A stretch of 64,000 nt of DNA from Quillaja saponaria (lineage: Eukaryota > Streptophyta > Magnoliopsida > Fabales > Quillajaceae): assembly GCA_029379385.1 (NCBI GenBank), contig CM055605.1, positions 62,001 through 126,000 on the forward strand, given 5' to 3'. A program made the position numbers and the translations under genes. The notes below the pieces were generated by a model, which was not told the DNA's origin, searched no databases, and was given only the letters and a program-made list of their open reading frames with translations. This document shows, piece after piece, positions 12,401 to 24,334 of this stretch; positions within the stretch are counted from its first letter, which is position 1, and each line of letters opens with the position of its first letter.

Positions 12401-15167
12401 GCAAAAAAAAATTAATTTAACTTCCAGCACATTATACTTGGTATGAGTGACTCCAGATGGGTGTATGAGTCCTATACAGAATCAGGCAACTTTTTGTGCT
12501 TTTCACTAAAACAATAAATAAGAAAAAGAAACAGTTCCACTGAGGTTTGTCCTTATGATATTAGACCCCTTTGTTTGGAGATTTGCACTAACATCCCCTT
12601 TTTGGTCCATCCGATAAATGGTGTTGAATATTTGTTTTAAAATTTCCCCCTTTTTAAATTTACATTTGTTAGGAAAAATACCAAGAATAAAATTTAGAAA
12701 AAGTATATCTCCTCCAGTCAAACGAAAACTTCAAAAAATTATAGAAACATTAGTTGTACTTCGAATAAAAAAAGGGACTGTGCATCTTAATATCTCCATG
12801 GGGACAATGTAAGTTTCCAGTATAAATCTAGCTTTAAAGAAAAGGAATGGAAACCCATGGGAAGGTTCGTTATTTCTGAATAAGTGGGATGAGAGCTTAA
12901 ATCCTGATTCTGTAGGAATTAAAATTTGAGGTGTGTCTTTCAACACTTCCATTTTATAACTTAGTTGAGACACATGTTGCTGTGTTTTTGTTTTTGAAAT
13001 CAATGTCCTGAAAAAACACATTATTTTGCCACAGTTCATGCGGCCACGTGCACGGGACAAGAGACTACTTGAAGAATGGGCTGTTTCCTTGAGAAATGTT
13101 GAAGATATTCATGAGGTAATCTTCCATCCATAACAATAACTTTAATAACATTCTCACCAACAGTAAATTAATTAGCAACTAAATTCTATATGTGGTGTTA
13201 CATATCAGAGATTTAAGATATACTGCCTTGGAAAATTGAGAAGCTGTCCTTGGTCCGAGTTAGATGGGCTTCAGCCAGAGACAAGAATCATAAATGAGCA
13301 GCTTGGGAATATTAACATGAAGGGATTCCTTACTATCAATAGCCAACCAGCTGTCAACGGGGAACGATCTGATTCTCCTTCTGTTGGTGAGTAAAAATGG
13401 ATTTTTGATTGCATGGTCATGTATTCTCATGAATGTCCCAGTAATGCTGCAACTTGAATATATTTGTGATTTTCTGAAATGATTTGGATCTTTTACACTT
13501 TTTTTTCCTTTTCTTAAATTTGTCAGAAAGCCCAAAATCTTTGTTCCTAACCCAATTTGGAATTCTGTAATGGTCAATTGTAATATACCTACCTATCTGT
13601 TTGTCATTACTTCGCATTAGTTTTAGAAAGGTCACAAGAGACTTCATATTTTTTGCTTCCAACTAGCCTTTGTAACTTTTTTATTTGTAAAATTATGTAT
13701 TGCGCACCTGTGGTTCAAAACTTTGCACATAATCCACCTGTGTTTTGGTCTGTTTACATATTGATTCAACAGACCCAGCTTGTATGAAGCTTGTGAATGG
13801 ACTAAAGAGGATTTTTATTTCAAACAAAACATATATGATTTCAGAATGTGCTATATTGTCCAGATCTTCTCTCATAGAACCCCTTATTTCTTCCAGTCTC
13901 ATGCTCCCCATCAAACTGCTGTTGCGAAAGGAATCGATGACAAGTGGGTCATGAATAATATTGTTAATCGTAGGGAGTTGACATATAACTTCCTCTCGAT
14001 GATTTCTATGGTTTTCCAAATATTGCTACCCTTTCTTGTTTTGTGTGTCTACGCATTTAGATACATAATAAGCAATTATGCATCACTAAGCTGTCTGTTT
14101 TATGAAATATATTTTAGCTTTGATCCTTCTTATCTGGTGTATAATTTTCCAATGCCAGTTAAAACTAGTTAACCAAAATATTATTCTAACTGGTTTTTTG
14201 TATCAAGATGTATAGATCATTATAAAAGGTGAGTAGGTTTCAATTTATGAGTGCGGAGGGTCAGGGATATGAACTGGAGGAGCCTATACAACGTTCTAGT
14301 GTCTACTGTGGTTGATTGATTAGAAGCAGCAAAAAATAAAAAGAAAAAAACTGAAATGAAATAAACGTCATATAACAAAAATGTTTTCTTCTGCGCTAGT
14401 GAATGTTTTGCTTGAAGGAAATGTTATAACCTTGTTAATGCTACTAAATGTGGAAACTCTGTAGATCCCCCTCCCCAAAGATGATGCAATCCACTTTTGC
14501 TTTCTTCTACAGTTCTATGAATGCCATGCAAACAACTGCTGATGCTTTAATCTGTTTTGGCCTGGCTTATTAACGGTGGTTCAGGCTGGGGTGGATCAGG
14601 GGGATATGTGTACCAGAAGGCATATGTAGAGTTTTTCTGCTCAAAGATGAAGTTGGACGCACTTGTTACTAAATGCAAGAGCCTCCCGTCCCTTACCTAT
14701 ATGGCTGTGAATAGAGAAGGAACTTGGATATCTAATGTCGGCCAAACTGACGTGAATGCTGTAACATGGGGAGTCTTCCCAGCTAAGGAGATCATCCAGC
14801 CAACAGTAGTAGATTCTGCAAGCTTTATGGTGTGGAAGGATGAGGCCTTTGAAATCTGGTCAAAAGGATGGGCGAGCTTGTATCCGGAGGATGATGTATC
14901 AAGAAAATTGCTTGAAGAGGTTGGCTTTCTCCATAAACAACGAATATTGTGTTTATAGGCGCACATGCATTATGCATACCCCTACAAATCGATATTCGCT
15001 TTTATGCTAAAAAGTATTCCATTTGGTAATGACTGATGATAGTGCTGTGTTTTCTTTTCTCTTTTCTTGGTTGATTGTTGCAGGTGCAAAGTAGCTACTT
15101 CTTGGTCAGCTTGGTAGATAATGATTACATCGACGGAGACCTTTTTGCCGTTTTTGCAGATTTCTGA
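9474..15167 (+). CDS. MTHFR: Methylenetetrahydrofolate reductase, complete
   Basis: Reduces 5,10-methylene-THF to 5-methyl-THF, the methyl donor for methionine synthesis, in the cytosol; plant enzymes are known to prefer NADH. Exons by eye: 9474-9881, 10289-10349, 10497-10579, 11056-11229, 11593-11766, 11845-11945, 12090-12201, 13035-13115, 13209-13386, 14585-14919, 15084-15167. They give 596 residues, the usual plant length (about 595). Residues 1 to about 300 are the FAD-binding TIM-barrel catalytic half: [12 protein letters not shown] with the expected Glu at about residue 23, [25 protein letters not shown] and TQLFYD. The rest is the C-terminal regulatory half conserved in eukaryotes, with [33 protein letters not shown] and [10 protein letters not shown]. 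The start is the first ATG of the exon and fits family N termini. The 1.2-kb intron 13387-14584 holds only unconvincing small reading frames. Confidence 0.97.
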
Positions 15168-15575
15168 TGATCTTGATAGTTCGTATGTAAGAACGGCACT
15201 TCTCGAGTCCATCGGTTAAGGATAAAATTATAAGCGTTCAGCTTTGTATTGGGTTTTTAATTTCTCTTTCAAAGGGAAAATTAGATGCGCTCATGTCTTC
15301 TGCTTCCTTCCAGATTGCATATAATGAAACAGTAAGAAACTATTTTTATGATATTATTTATCCACCCAACGCTTAATTGTACTGTAAGAAACTATTGATT
15401 AATTTCATACAAATCTGAAACTATTTGTATGATATTATTTGTACACGCAATGCTTAATCGTACTATATCAATGTATTCTGCAACACTATTCTTTGATGAC
15501 TTTTATCGTGTACTCTTTATTCTATTAATGACGTGGGGGACCAACATGCCCTTTCATCGATCAATAATCACCATC
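15168..15575. other. Short spacer between MTHFR and LARP6 genes
   Basis: Probably MTHFR 3' UTR followed by the LARP6 promoter. A loose direct repeat is visible: 'aagaaactatt' plus 'atgatattattt' at about 15337-15365 and again around 15385-15445. No gene. Confidence 0.5.
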
Positions 15576-15579
15576 ATCA

Positions 15580-15590
15580 TATATAAATAG
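15580..15590 (+). promoter_or_regulatory. Probable TATA box of the LARP6 gene
   Basis: The string TATATAAATAG is a good plant TATA box. It lies about 120 bp before the start codon at 15710, which leaves about 90 nt of 5' UTR if transcription begins 30 bp downstream. It is the only clear TATA element in this short spacer. Confidence 0.6.
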
Positions 15591-15709
15591 TCCGCCACGG
15601 TCCTTAGGGAACCGAGAATTTCTCTCCATTGTCTTCTCACTCAGAAGACTTTCCAAAGAGTAGAAATAAAGAGAAATAGATAGTTAAAAACCCCACCATA
15701 TTCCTCCAA

Positions 15710-18700
15710 ATGGCCCAAGAATCATCCTCAGAAGCTCCGGAATCTTCATCATCATCCTGTTCGGTTCAAACCCAATCATGTCCATCTCTGTTTCGGAGCA
15801 CTTCATTTAGCCGACTCAACGCGCAGGCACCGGAGTTCGTGCCCAATCGGCCCTCGCCTCGGACCGATCTGCAACAACCAAGGCTTGTGGTACCGCCACC
15901 TCCTCCTCCTCCTACAGGTGTATTACATGTATACCCACCGCCCCCTGTGTCGCCTTTCCAAATTCCGATTCAGAGTCACATGCCGGTGGCTAGTCAATGT
16001 GTCCCTGTTCAGAATCACAATCATCACCAACATCATATTCCAGTTGAGTTCCGTATTCATTCTCATCAGCATCAGCATTATGTTAGCGGCAGTGGCGGTG
16101 GGTTTGGCCAGCAAGACGGTAGTATGCAAGTGGATTTAGGGCATGGTCCTTGTTCCAAAATCAAGCTATCAGAGGAATCTACTCAAAAGATTCTCAATCA
16201 GGTAATCTAAGTGGCAACTATGAGAAAGTAATTGGGATCCTTTTCTGTTTTACTTTTTTCTTTCTTCCCTTTGGATCTCTGCGTTCGTTTACATATATGT
16301 TTTCATTGTTAGCACGATTGTAGTTTAATCTACATTTTTTATCTGTGGATGCTCGGTTATTGCTGAGCAATTTTCGGGATGTTCTGCAGAATGTTGAACT
16401 GCACTTTATTTGCTAGGTAACTGTCTGAAAATGATCAATAAAGTTAAAGTGCGCGTCTGATGGCTGCAAGTAGACGACCAGTAATTATTGTATCTCTAAG
16501 GGTTGTGCTAGATGTTCAAAGGCTTTCTCATTTTTGGAATTCGTTTTTACAGAGGACATTGTTATACATAGAACTGGGCATGCTGGAATACTGAAATTTA
16601 GTGATTCTTGGTTTTCCTATGTTTTAGAATCAACTTTGTTCAAGTTCCTGGCATAGGTTGAAAATAAAATTGTGAAAGTTCAAACTTCAAATTTGTTGTG
16701 CTTTTGAGCTTTATACTACTGAAACCTATCACTATATCATGTCAGTTACAGTGATATACTACTTTGTGGGTCTTATGTTAATGCTCAGACATGTCTCAAT
16801 TTGATATTGATACCATGTCTAAATTTGATGGTTAACAGGCTGGTGAGGCTTAAAATTTAAAGATTTTATGCATATGATGCTAGAATAGTAGAAATGTGGT
16901 TTTGGAAGGTTGCACAGTGTTCCTGGGAGGGATCTACACATATTTATCTAAATATGGAAGAAATATACTTCTTGGAACATTCTCTTAATGAAAGTTAATC
17001 ATTTCCTTGTTTTATTGGCAATTTTATATTATTTAATATCAATATTATCTTCTGATATTACGGGACTAAAAATATTGGGTTTTTGCAGAAATAAGAATAT
17101 TTTAATGGATTACTACACAAGGAGAGAGAATTTAAAGAAGTAAGAATGTGCTTCAAAGGTGGGTGTCTTAGATTGAGGATAAGATATGGGAGAATCACCC
17201 ATGATGGTTAGACCTTGTTCCGTGTAGAGATTCAAATACGATGTTGCCCCAAGAGTGAGAAGGTCCTAGTAGGATTATTGACGACGAGAGGGGGATAAAT
17301 AATTGCATGGGCTAAAGTGATAAACAAGAATACTCGATATGATTGAATGAGTTGATAAAAATTGCATGTTGCCTAGTGCCTACTAATATGAATACAAATT
17401 TATTTAAAGCACAGAATTATATTTAGTCTTGTGCAATGTAACAGTTTCTTTATTTAGTTCTTACTGTAGGAAGAAAGAAAAGAAACAGGCCATTTTATTT
17501 GTTCAAAGCTCTCATACAATGTAGAGTTTTATATGCATTAGCAAGCTCAAAAAAAAATGACTATCTTGTATGTAATGTGATATCTTTTACCTTTTGCTGC
17601 ACTAAGTGTGACACTTGGTTCACCTTTTGGCTTTTTATGTTTTAATGTTTGATCCCAGTATAAATCCAGCAGAGTTATCTAAGTTTTGTAATTCTCGAGA
17701 TGAGAAAAGGTGAAGTTTGATAAAGGTACATTGTTTATTGAAACTATCAATACAAGAATGGTGAATCTGTGTTAAGAACTCATTAAGGATGTGTAATTTG
17801 ATACTCTAGTGTGTTTGTACTTAATTATGTGGAAAGTATATGTAATAATTAATCAAGTTTTGTTGCTGTGACATATTGGTACTCCTCATATCAGTGACCT
17901 ATTTCTGCTTCTTGTCGTCCTAAGCCTCTCCTGCTGGTCTGTTTTGGTTTTGATTTTTTGTGTAATATCACAATTTGTAGGTGGAGTATTATTTCAGTGA
18001 CCTAAACTTAGCTACTACTGATCATTTGATGAGATTCATCAATAAAGATCCTGAAGGTTATGGTAAGATATTGTTTACTTTCCGTCCAATGCTTTCTGGA
18101 AAACTTTGTGCACCTTCCACCACCCCTCGTCCTCATTCCCCCTGCTCCATCTTCTTTGACCTGCGGGGAATGAGAGGGGGAGTGATTTCTCCTAAAAGTT
18201 TATCATTTGTGTGAAGTTGATTCCCTGTATTTAACTTGAGTCGGTTATATCATGTTTTTATTGGATTGTGCAATTTTGCTAGATCTTTCCTAATACTTTT
18301 TTTCATCATTGTATAGTGCCTATATCTGTTGTTGCATCATTTAAGAAGATTAAAGCTCTCATAAGTAGTTATTCACAGCTGGCAACTGTTTTGCGGAATT
18401 CATCAAAGCTAGTAAGTTTTTACTTTTGTAATAATGTTTTCTATCCTTTAAATAGTATGAATCTCCTTTTGTAGTTTACTATTTTTGTATTTTGTACTTA
18501 GTGAAGCTGAATTCTGCAGGTAGTTAGTGAGGACAGACAGAAGGTTAAACGCAAGCATCCCTTGACCGAGTCTGATTTGGAAGACCTGCAAGTATGTTTT
18601 ACTCCATCTTTTCAACTTCAAAATATGTTGTGAGGTGATATTTTCAGGATAAGGTTCTAAATTAAGCAATGCATTATCAATATTTGTATTTGCATACCAT

Positions 18701-21700
18701 GCCAATATAAGCTATATCACAAAGATACATCTTCCTGCTATAGGGTTCGAGTTAGATATTGTATTATATAAAAAGTGATAACTTTTAAGTCATCAATTAA
18801 GAGTTTTCTGTTCTCACTACCTATTTTATAGGTGTGGGTTCGTGTTTATACACACACATATACCTGTACACTTATTATTTGGGAGCTAAGGATATTCTTT
18901 GTTGTTCTAGTCTCGTGTTATTATTGCCGAAAACTTACCTGAGGATCATTGCCACCAAAACCTTATGAAGGTTTTCTCTGCTGTTGGAAGGTACTAATAT
19001 AACTTGCCCCTGAAGATGTTAGATCATAGCTTGCTTGTATTTTTGGACATGTTGAAATCAAGGCACAGAAGTTCAGACATGTAAATTCTTTTTGACAGTG
19101 TGAAGTGTATACGAACTTGTCCACCTCAAACCTCCAACAGTGGGGCTACAGTGTCAAAGGCAGCAAAAACTGATGGGGTCTTCAGTAACAAGGTATGTGA
19201 GCATGCATGTAGGCATGCAAGCTCAAGCATAAAACAATAGTTTTTGTGACATAGGTTGTTTTGGCCCCAATTAGTTTAGGGTGATTTATATCCAGTGCAT
19301 GGGTTTGTGTAGGTGTCATTGTGTTAAGTGTTTTTCCAGGTGATCTATATTCATTAATTATTAATTTCATATTGTTCACTTGTAGCATTGGTTACTCAAT
19401 GAAAAGCCACTGGTGATTGATTCCAAGGATTTCACTAATTATGAAGGCGTGCCACTTAATGATATTATGTTAGTGAAATAGAGCTACATAATATATTAAC
19501 TCCAAAATCCTATATGGGCCCCACTTAGGTATATAAAAATAGGGACTATACTCTTATCTAATTATAGGGAAATTTCCTGTTTCAAAAATTGCCCCATGGA
19601 ATTTAGATGTAATCTCTGGGTGCTTACTTTTTATTTTCCATTTTAAGAACTTTTTTCTTGGTAATGGTCTTTGAAGCACAGAACTGGATACAGATGCGAC
19701 ACATCTATGGCATGTGACAAATTTTGCTGCCATATATTTCTGAACAAAATTGATTTTCAATTATTGACCTTGGTTCATTTTGAAAAGTTGCAATTAGGAG
19801 ATTTTTATAAGGTTAAGTGTGAAGCTTCCATAGCAATGTCTGAAGGGACAAAAGGTGATTGGGATACCTGATCTTAACATTCCCTAAGCATGAAGCTTTT
19901 TTCCTTTGATTTGATAAGTCAAAACTAGTTATTTTCTTTTGGTCAGTCAGATTTACATAATCTACAGACCTTTTATCGTGTCCCTACTCCGTTATCACTG
20001 TAAAAATGAGGAAGATATCTCATGCATCCTCAGAGATGTTTCTCTTTAAAAAGATGATTCTGTCACTAAGTGTTTTGAAATGAGAATTTGTGTATGCCTA
20101 TGTCTGTTTCAGTAATAGTTAGGATGTGTTTTCAATTTACCATAGATATGGCTATTCTTAATGCAATGTTGCCCTTTCAGTCATATTTTACATGTATCCT
20201 TTTGTTAGAACTTATAGATAAAAGCCGTGAAGTGAGTTATTATTGATGCAAGTGATACTCATGTCTGTTATTTTTGGGGACGGAGGGGTTATTAATTTGG
20301 TTAAAGGGATTCAGTGAAAAGATATAAAATAATCTAACTCCTTATTTCATGTCTAGCTGCATGCATTTGTGGAATATGGATCTGTTGAACTGGCTGAGAA
20401 AGCAGTAAGTACCATTTTCTTAAGTGCTGTAACTGTTTGTTCTTTCATCTTTCTCAGCAATTAATACGAGTAATCATAATTCAGGTTGCAGAGCTGAACG
20501 ATGAGGGGAACTGGAGGAGCAGCCTCAGGATTCGTTTAATGTTTAGACGCATGGTATAGACAAAGACTTTATATCTTCATCTTTAATGTTGTAGAAGCTT
20601 CCAATGATATGTTCGGACAAACCAGTAATGAACCCAACTGAAACCCTAAGCCAGAAGACCCAAAACTTTTGTTTTTATTTAAACAAAAAAGGGGCTTTTC
20701 TTACCCTGGATCTTCAGGATCTGTGGGTTGGTTTCCAATTTGTTTGAAGTGCAAACACCATTGGAATTTCCACCAGCGAGCCAGTGGCTCTCTTTGAGTC
20801 TGTATTATGAAGTGCATGAAAACCAAACCCATAAACTTGATCTATGACTAGTGGGCTACAAAATCGCAAGTAATCTGATAGGTTTGTTGATGAGTATCCT
20901 AAGAGATTAGAGGGAGAGAAAGAACAGGTTGATTGAACTAGAAACAGATATTTCAATTTGGTCTTGGAAGAATGAGATCGTAGTTGGTTTAATTTGTAGA
21001 AAGTTTTCTGGAACTAAAATCTATTGGATTTGTAAAATAGGTTGTATGACCTGTGTTAGCATATGGATCAACCTACTGGAGTTTGAAGAGAACCTCTGCG
21101 GATTTCTTAAAAATGAATTTGACTCCCAATATATAAGTATTCTAACCATGCACCCCTAAAAATTTATACTTGACCCTATAATATTATTTATTCGTACCCT
21201 AATACACAATCAGAGTCAAAGAGGAGGGGTGATAGAAGAAGGGGCAAGAGAGGGAGGTTGGCAACTATCAGATGTAAAATTAAATCAAGATAGATTTGGG
21301 TTTGTCTTTCACTCTGTTGATAAAAGGGAGGAGGTGATGGTAGATAGTGTGATAATGGGGAATCAGAGGCAAGCAATTGATAAATAGTTAATATGTCAAT
21401 TTTGGTTTAAGGTCAATTAGAATCTGTATGTGTGGATGCTTAAACCACGGCTGGAGGATGGTCAGATTTTGGAATCGGTTAGTCATTCTTTTATGAAGTG
21501 CAAACAAATGAGTTTCCTCTTACAATGAGTGAGGACCAACAACATGGCAAATAGCTTGTCAAATATGAGGGTTTCCTTCTCCAGATCTTTGCTTTTGGTT
21601 TTTTTTATTTTAGTTGTGGGAAGTTGATTTCTTGTTGGAGGAATTCGTTCATGCTTCTTATATGTGCTTGGAATTAAGGTTTTGATCTAGTGAAATTTTC

Positions 21701-23131
21701 TTCTGAACAAGGACTAGGCTGACTTGTCCGATTGTGTGGAGAACCTATCTCCCATATGTTCCTATAGCGTTCTTGTTATTGGAATTGTTTTCTTTTATGC
21801 TTTGGACTGTTTATTCTTATGACTTATTTTGGGGTTTTCGGTCAGTTTTTTCACTGGTGGAACACTTGTATTCATTCTGCCAAGCTGCTTATATAGCATT
21901 TCTTGTTTAATACAATTGTTTTGTGCTGTTCTGGAAAAGAAAATGGAAGTGTTCAGTGATAATTTTTCTTTTGTTCCTTTTTCCTTTTTGTATAACCTTA
22001 TTAAAAGCCGACACCCTTGATTTACAATGAAAGACAAATCCAAGTAATTGGGAAAAGGGATTCATGAGCTTAAAAACAAAAATTAAATCATCTTCATTTT
22101 TGTTTACAAAGAAGCCTCTTGAAATTGTATAAGACCTGGTTGGTCCTGAAACAAGAAAACATGACTAGTTAATCTTTTTCCCATTTAAGGTTTTAGTTCA
22201 GTAGACGTAGCAGAGAAAGATTGATAATATTTGTTGATGTGTGTTTTACTAATACCCTATTTCCAGCCAAAATCTGCTCAGGGGCGAGGGAAGAAGGGGC
22301 ATGATGTTGAAGCAAACTGTGAGGAGGAGGATACTTCTGCATTTGAGCACCATGCGAATGAGAAACAATTGGAAGATCCTTCCTGGCCAGAAGTAAATTT
22401 GCATGACCATTTGGTAAGTTGTTGTATGTTCCATTCAAGTGAACATGTAAGAATCAGAAGATTGAAGGGTTTTTTTTTTTTTTTTTGGCAAATATATTAA
22501 AAGAATTGTGATATCAACCAATGACTAATTTAGCATTGGTTGGATATATGCTTGATTGATTGTATTAATTCAGTCAAATTGGGCCTTGATAATGTTTTAA
22601 TATTTTTCTTTTCTTTTGGTCAGTAAAACTGACAAAAAAAAAAAAAAGGATTTGATTATGGCCCACCCACCTTCCTTTTTTTATTTATTAAACTCTGAAA
22701 TTCAATAACATATATAAAAGGCTACTGAGTTTATATTGCGAACCTGAGTTCTTTTTACACTTAGAACAGAACACGAGAAATAAAACAACAAAAGCTCTTG
22801 TGTAATCTCTTATCGGACCCTTCCTACTTCTTTATGCCAAAATTCATTATATTATCTCAACTGTGCAACTTTCCATTAGCAGGGGGAAGATCATTGTTAT
22901 GAGGAGGGTGGACAGAAGAAAGGGCGTAACCGTGGCTGTGGCAAGGGACGGGGGCGAGCTCAGTATCATAATAATAATGGAAATCACATGAGAACTCCCC
23001 TTTCAAGTTATTCAATTAACTCCGAACTAGCTGTACCCAAGCAACCGCAACCTCCTGGGCCCCGTATGCCAGATGGCACGAGAGGATTTGTCATGGGTCG
23101 GGGAAAGCCAGTAGCTGTTGATATTGCATAA
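15710..23131 (+). CDS. LARP6: La-related protein 6 with PAM2 motif (LARP6B/C type)
   Basis: RNA-binding protein; plant LARP6 B and C forms bind poly(A)-binding protein through PAM2. Exons by eye: 15710-16201, 17981-18062, 18317-18411, 18520-18591, 18911-18990, 19099-19192, 20357-20404, 20485-20553, 22267-22413, 22883-23131, giving 475 residues. Order of parts: Ser-rich start; PAM2-like core RLNAQAPEFVP (about residues 35-45); Pro- and His-rich low-complexity linker; La motif (about 150-235) with VEYYFSDLNL and HLMRFINKDPEGYVP; RRM-like domain (about 245-345) with SRVIIAENLP and HAFVEYGSVELAEKAV; basic Gly/Arg stretch GRNRGCGKGRGRAQ; and a C-terminal SUZ-C-like motif, MPDGTRGFVMGRGKP. The first intron is about 1.8 kb. 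The stop lies in the first copy of a 54-bp duplication. The exact LARP6 subtype is inferred from PAM2 and not from a tree. Confidence 0.93.
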
Positions 23132-23186
23132 TGAAGAGAATTTGTCATGGGTCGGGAAAAGCCAGTAGCTGTTGATATTGCATAAT
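23087..23186 (+). repeat. 54-bp tandem duplication spanning the LARP6 stop codon
   Basis: The block starting TTTGTCATGGGTCGG at 23087 recurs at 23141, an offset of 54 bp (18 codons, so in frame). It encodes the SUZ-C-like C terminus. The first copy carries the used TAA at 23129-23131, followed directly by an in-frame TGA; the second copy ends in its own TAA. Copies differ by about one base, so the event looks recent. Confidence 0.9.
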
Positions 23187-23189
23187 CTA

Positions 23190-23825
23190 GTGGCATACAT
23201 GTTTACTGATATCCATACTGTTTGCTAGTTTATAAGGGGTGGAAAACAACTCGCAACTTTTTACGATAGTGCTTTTAGCCGTCTTCTAAAAGTATGAATC
23301 CAGGGTAGTTCGTGGAGGGGTCAATCTGGCAGTTGAGTCCCTTATCAAGTGTAATTTATGCAGAGACGGTTATGGTTATGGTTATGCATTTTTTTTTCAT
23401 TGCCTCACATGGGAGTGGCTATTGATGTAGAATTAGACAGAGTTGGAAAACTGTAGGGAGTCACCAATACCTGTAGAACTTGAGGGGTTGAAAACAACTG
23501 TGGAACTGTTCACATTTGTCTTGACTACCATTTTGTTCCAGTTTATGTTTTGATCTGGAGAACATCAATCCTTTTTGTAACACTAGTCAGCAATGATTTG
23601 TGATGAGATTTGGGTCATGTCCTGGTGGGAATTTTTTCCTTTATCTTTTGTAGCAAACATTTTCTAAGGATTAAGAAACCAGCTGCAACGAGTTAGATAG
23701 AGGTTGTAAGATTTATATTTTATCTATCTTCAAAGTAACTTTTTGAAAATTTCTTAAATTGGTAATATTAGCATCTCGAATCATGGTTTGCAACAAGACT
23801 AAACCAAGCTAAACCAAATTATTTC
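23190..23825. other. LARP6 3' flank and spacer
   Basis: Probably the 3' UTR of LARP6, then unremarkable spacer. No gene or repeat is recognised. Confidence 0.5.
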
Positions 23826-23829
23826 AAAA

Positions 23830-24265
23830 GTTTTTGAGATGTCCAAAAATTTATTAGTTGTCACCTTCAAGGAAGATACAAACTGATCCCTCAAGCTCCT
23901 TCATAGGATCAGTGGCTAGCTTGCAAGCCATAGCTTCTGCTAAAGCTAATAGGGGAGACCATAATTATCTCTGGCAATGGCCGCGATCTACTAGAGTTGT
24001 CTTTGACTACAGCATCAAAGTTGAGCTTGATCCAACCTTCAGGTGGCGGTGATCACGACGGAGGAGGAGGCACATTGTGCTTTGCTTTGGCAAGTCTGAG
24101 AAGCTCAGCGAAACGATGTCTCCAACTAAAGATGCGGTCCAAATTTGACAAGGCAAAATCTTGAGTATGGACAGCTTGGTTCCTGTATAACCAAAAGGTA
24201 TCTAAAGCAATGGGGGCAAAAGTGAGGACATCAATGCTATCAAGGTTGAAAATTGCTTTCACTGT
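23830..24265 (-). pseudogene. L1-type LINE 3' part: RNase H-like fragment (decayed)
   Basis: On the minus strand, 24262-24053 encodes a linker typical of plant L1 elements (LDTFWLYRNQAVH, then Pro-rich). It continues with an RNase H-like start, GWIKLNFDAVVKD, then AEAMACKLA and FLEGDN near 23860. In-frame stops and shifts interrupt it. In the L1 order this part follows the zinc-knuckle fragment at 27540-27860, and the RTE element lies between them, so the two fragments probably belonged to one element. Confidence 0.65.
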
Positions 24266-24334
24266 ATAGTATCAATCAAATAGAAAAACCAATATGGGAT
24301 AGATAGGTGGGAAAAGGATTCGTAAGTTCCAGGG

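Noticed and set aside
12506..13060. Frames on both strands in MTHFR intron 12202-13034
   Set aside because: No domain, no codon-like pattern; includes words seen in dispersed plant repeats, but not enough to call one.
13693..14019. 108-codon minus-strand frame and 130-codon plus-strand frame (13780-14172) in a MTHFR intron
   Set aside because: Overlapping frames on both strands without recognisable domain; the segment may be an old repeat, but I see no termini.
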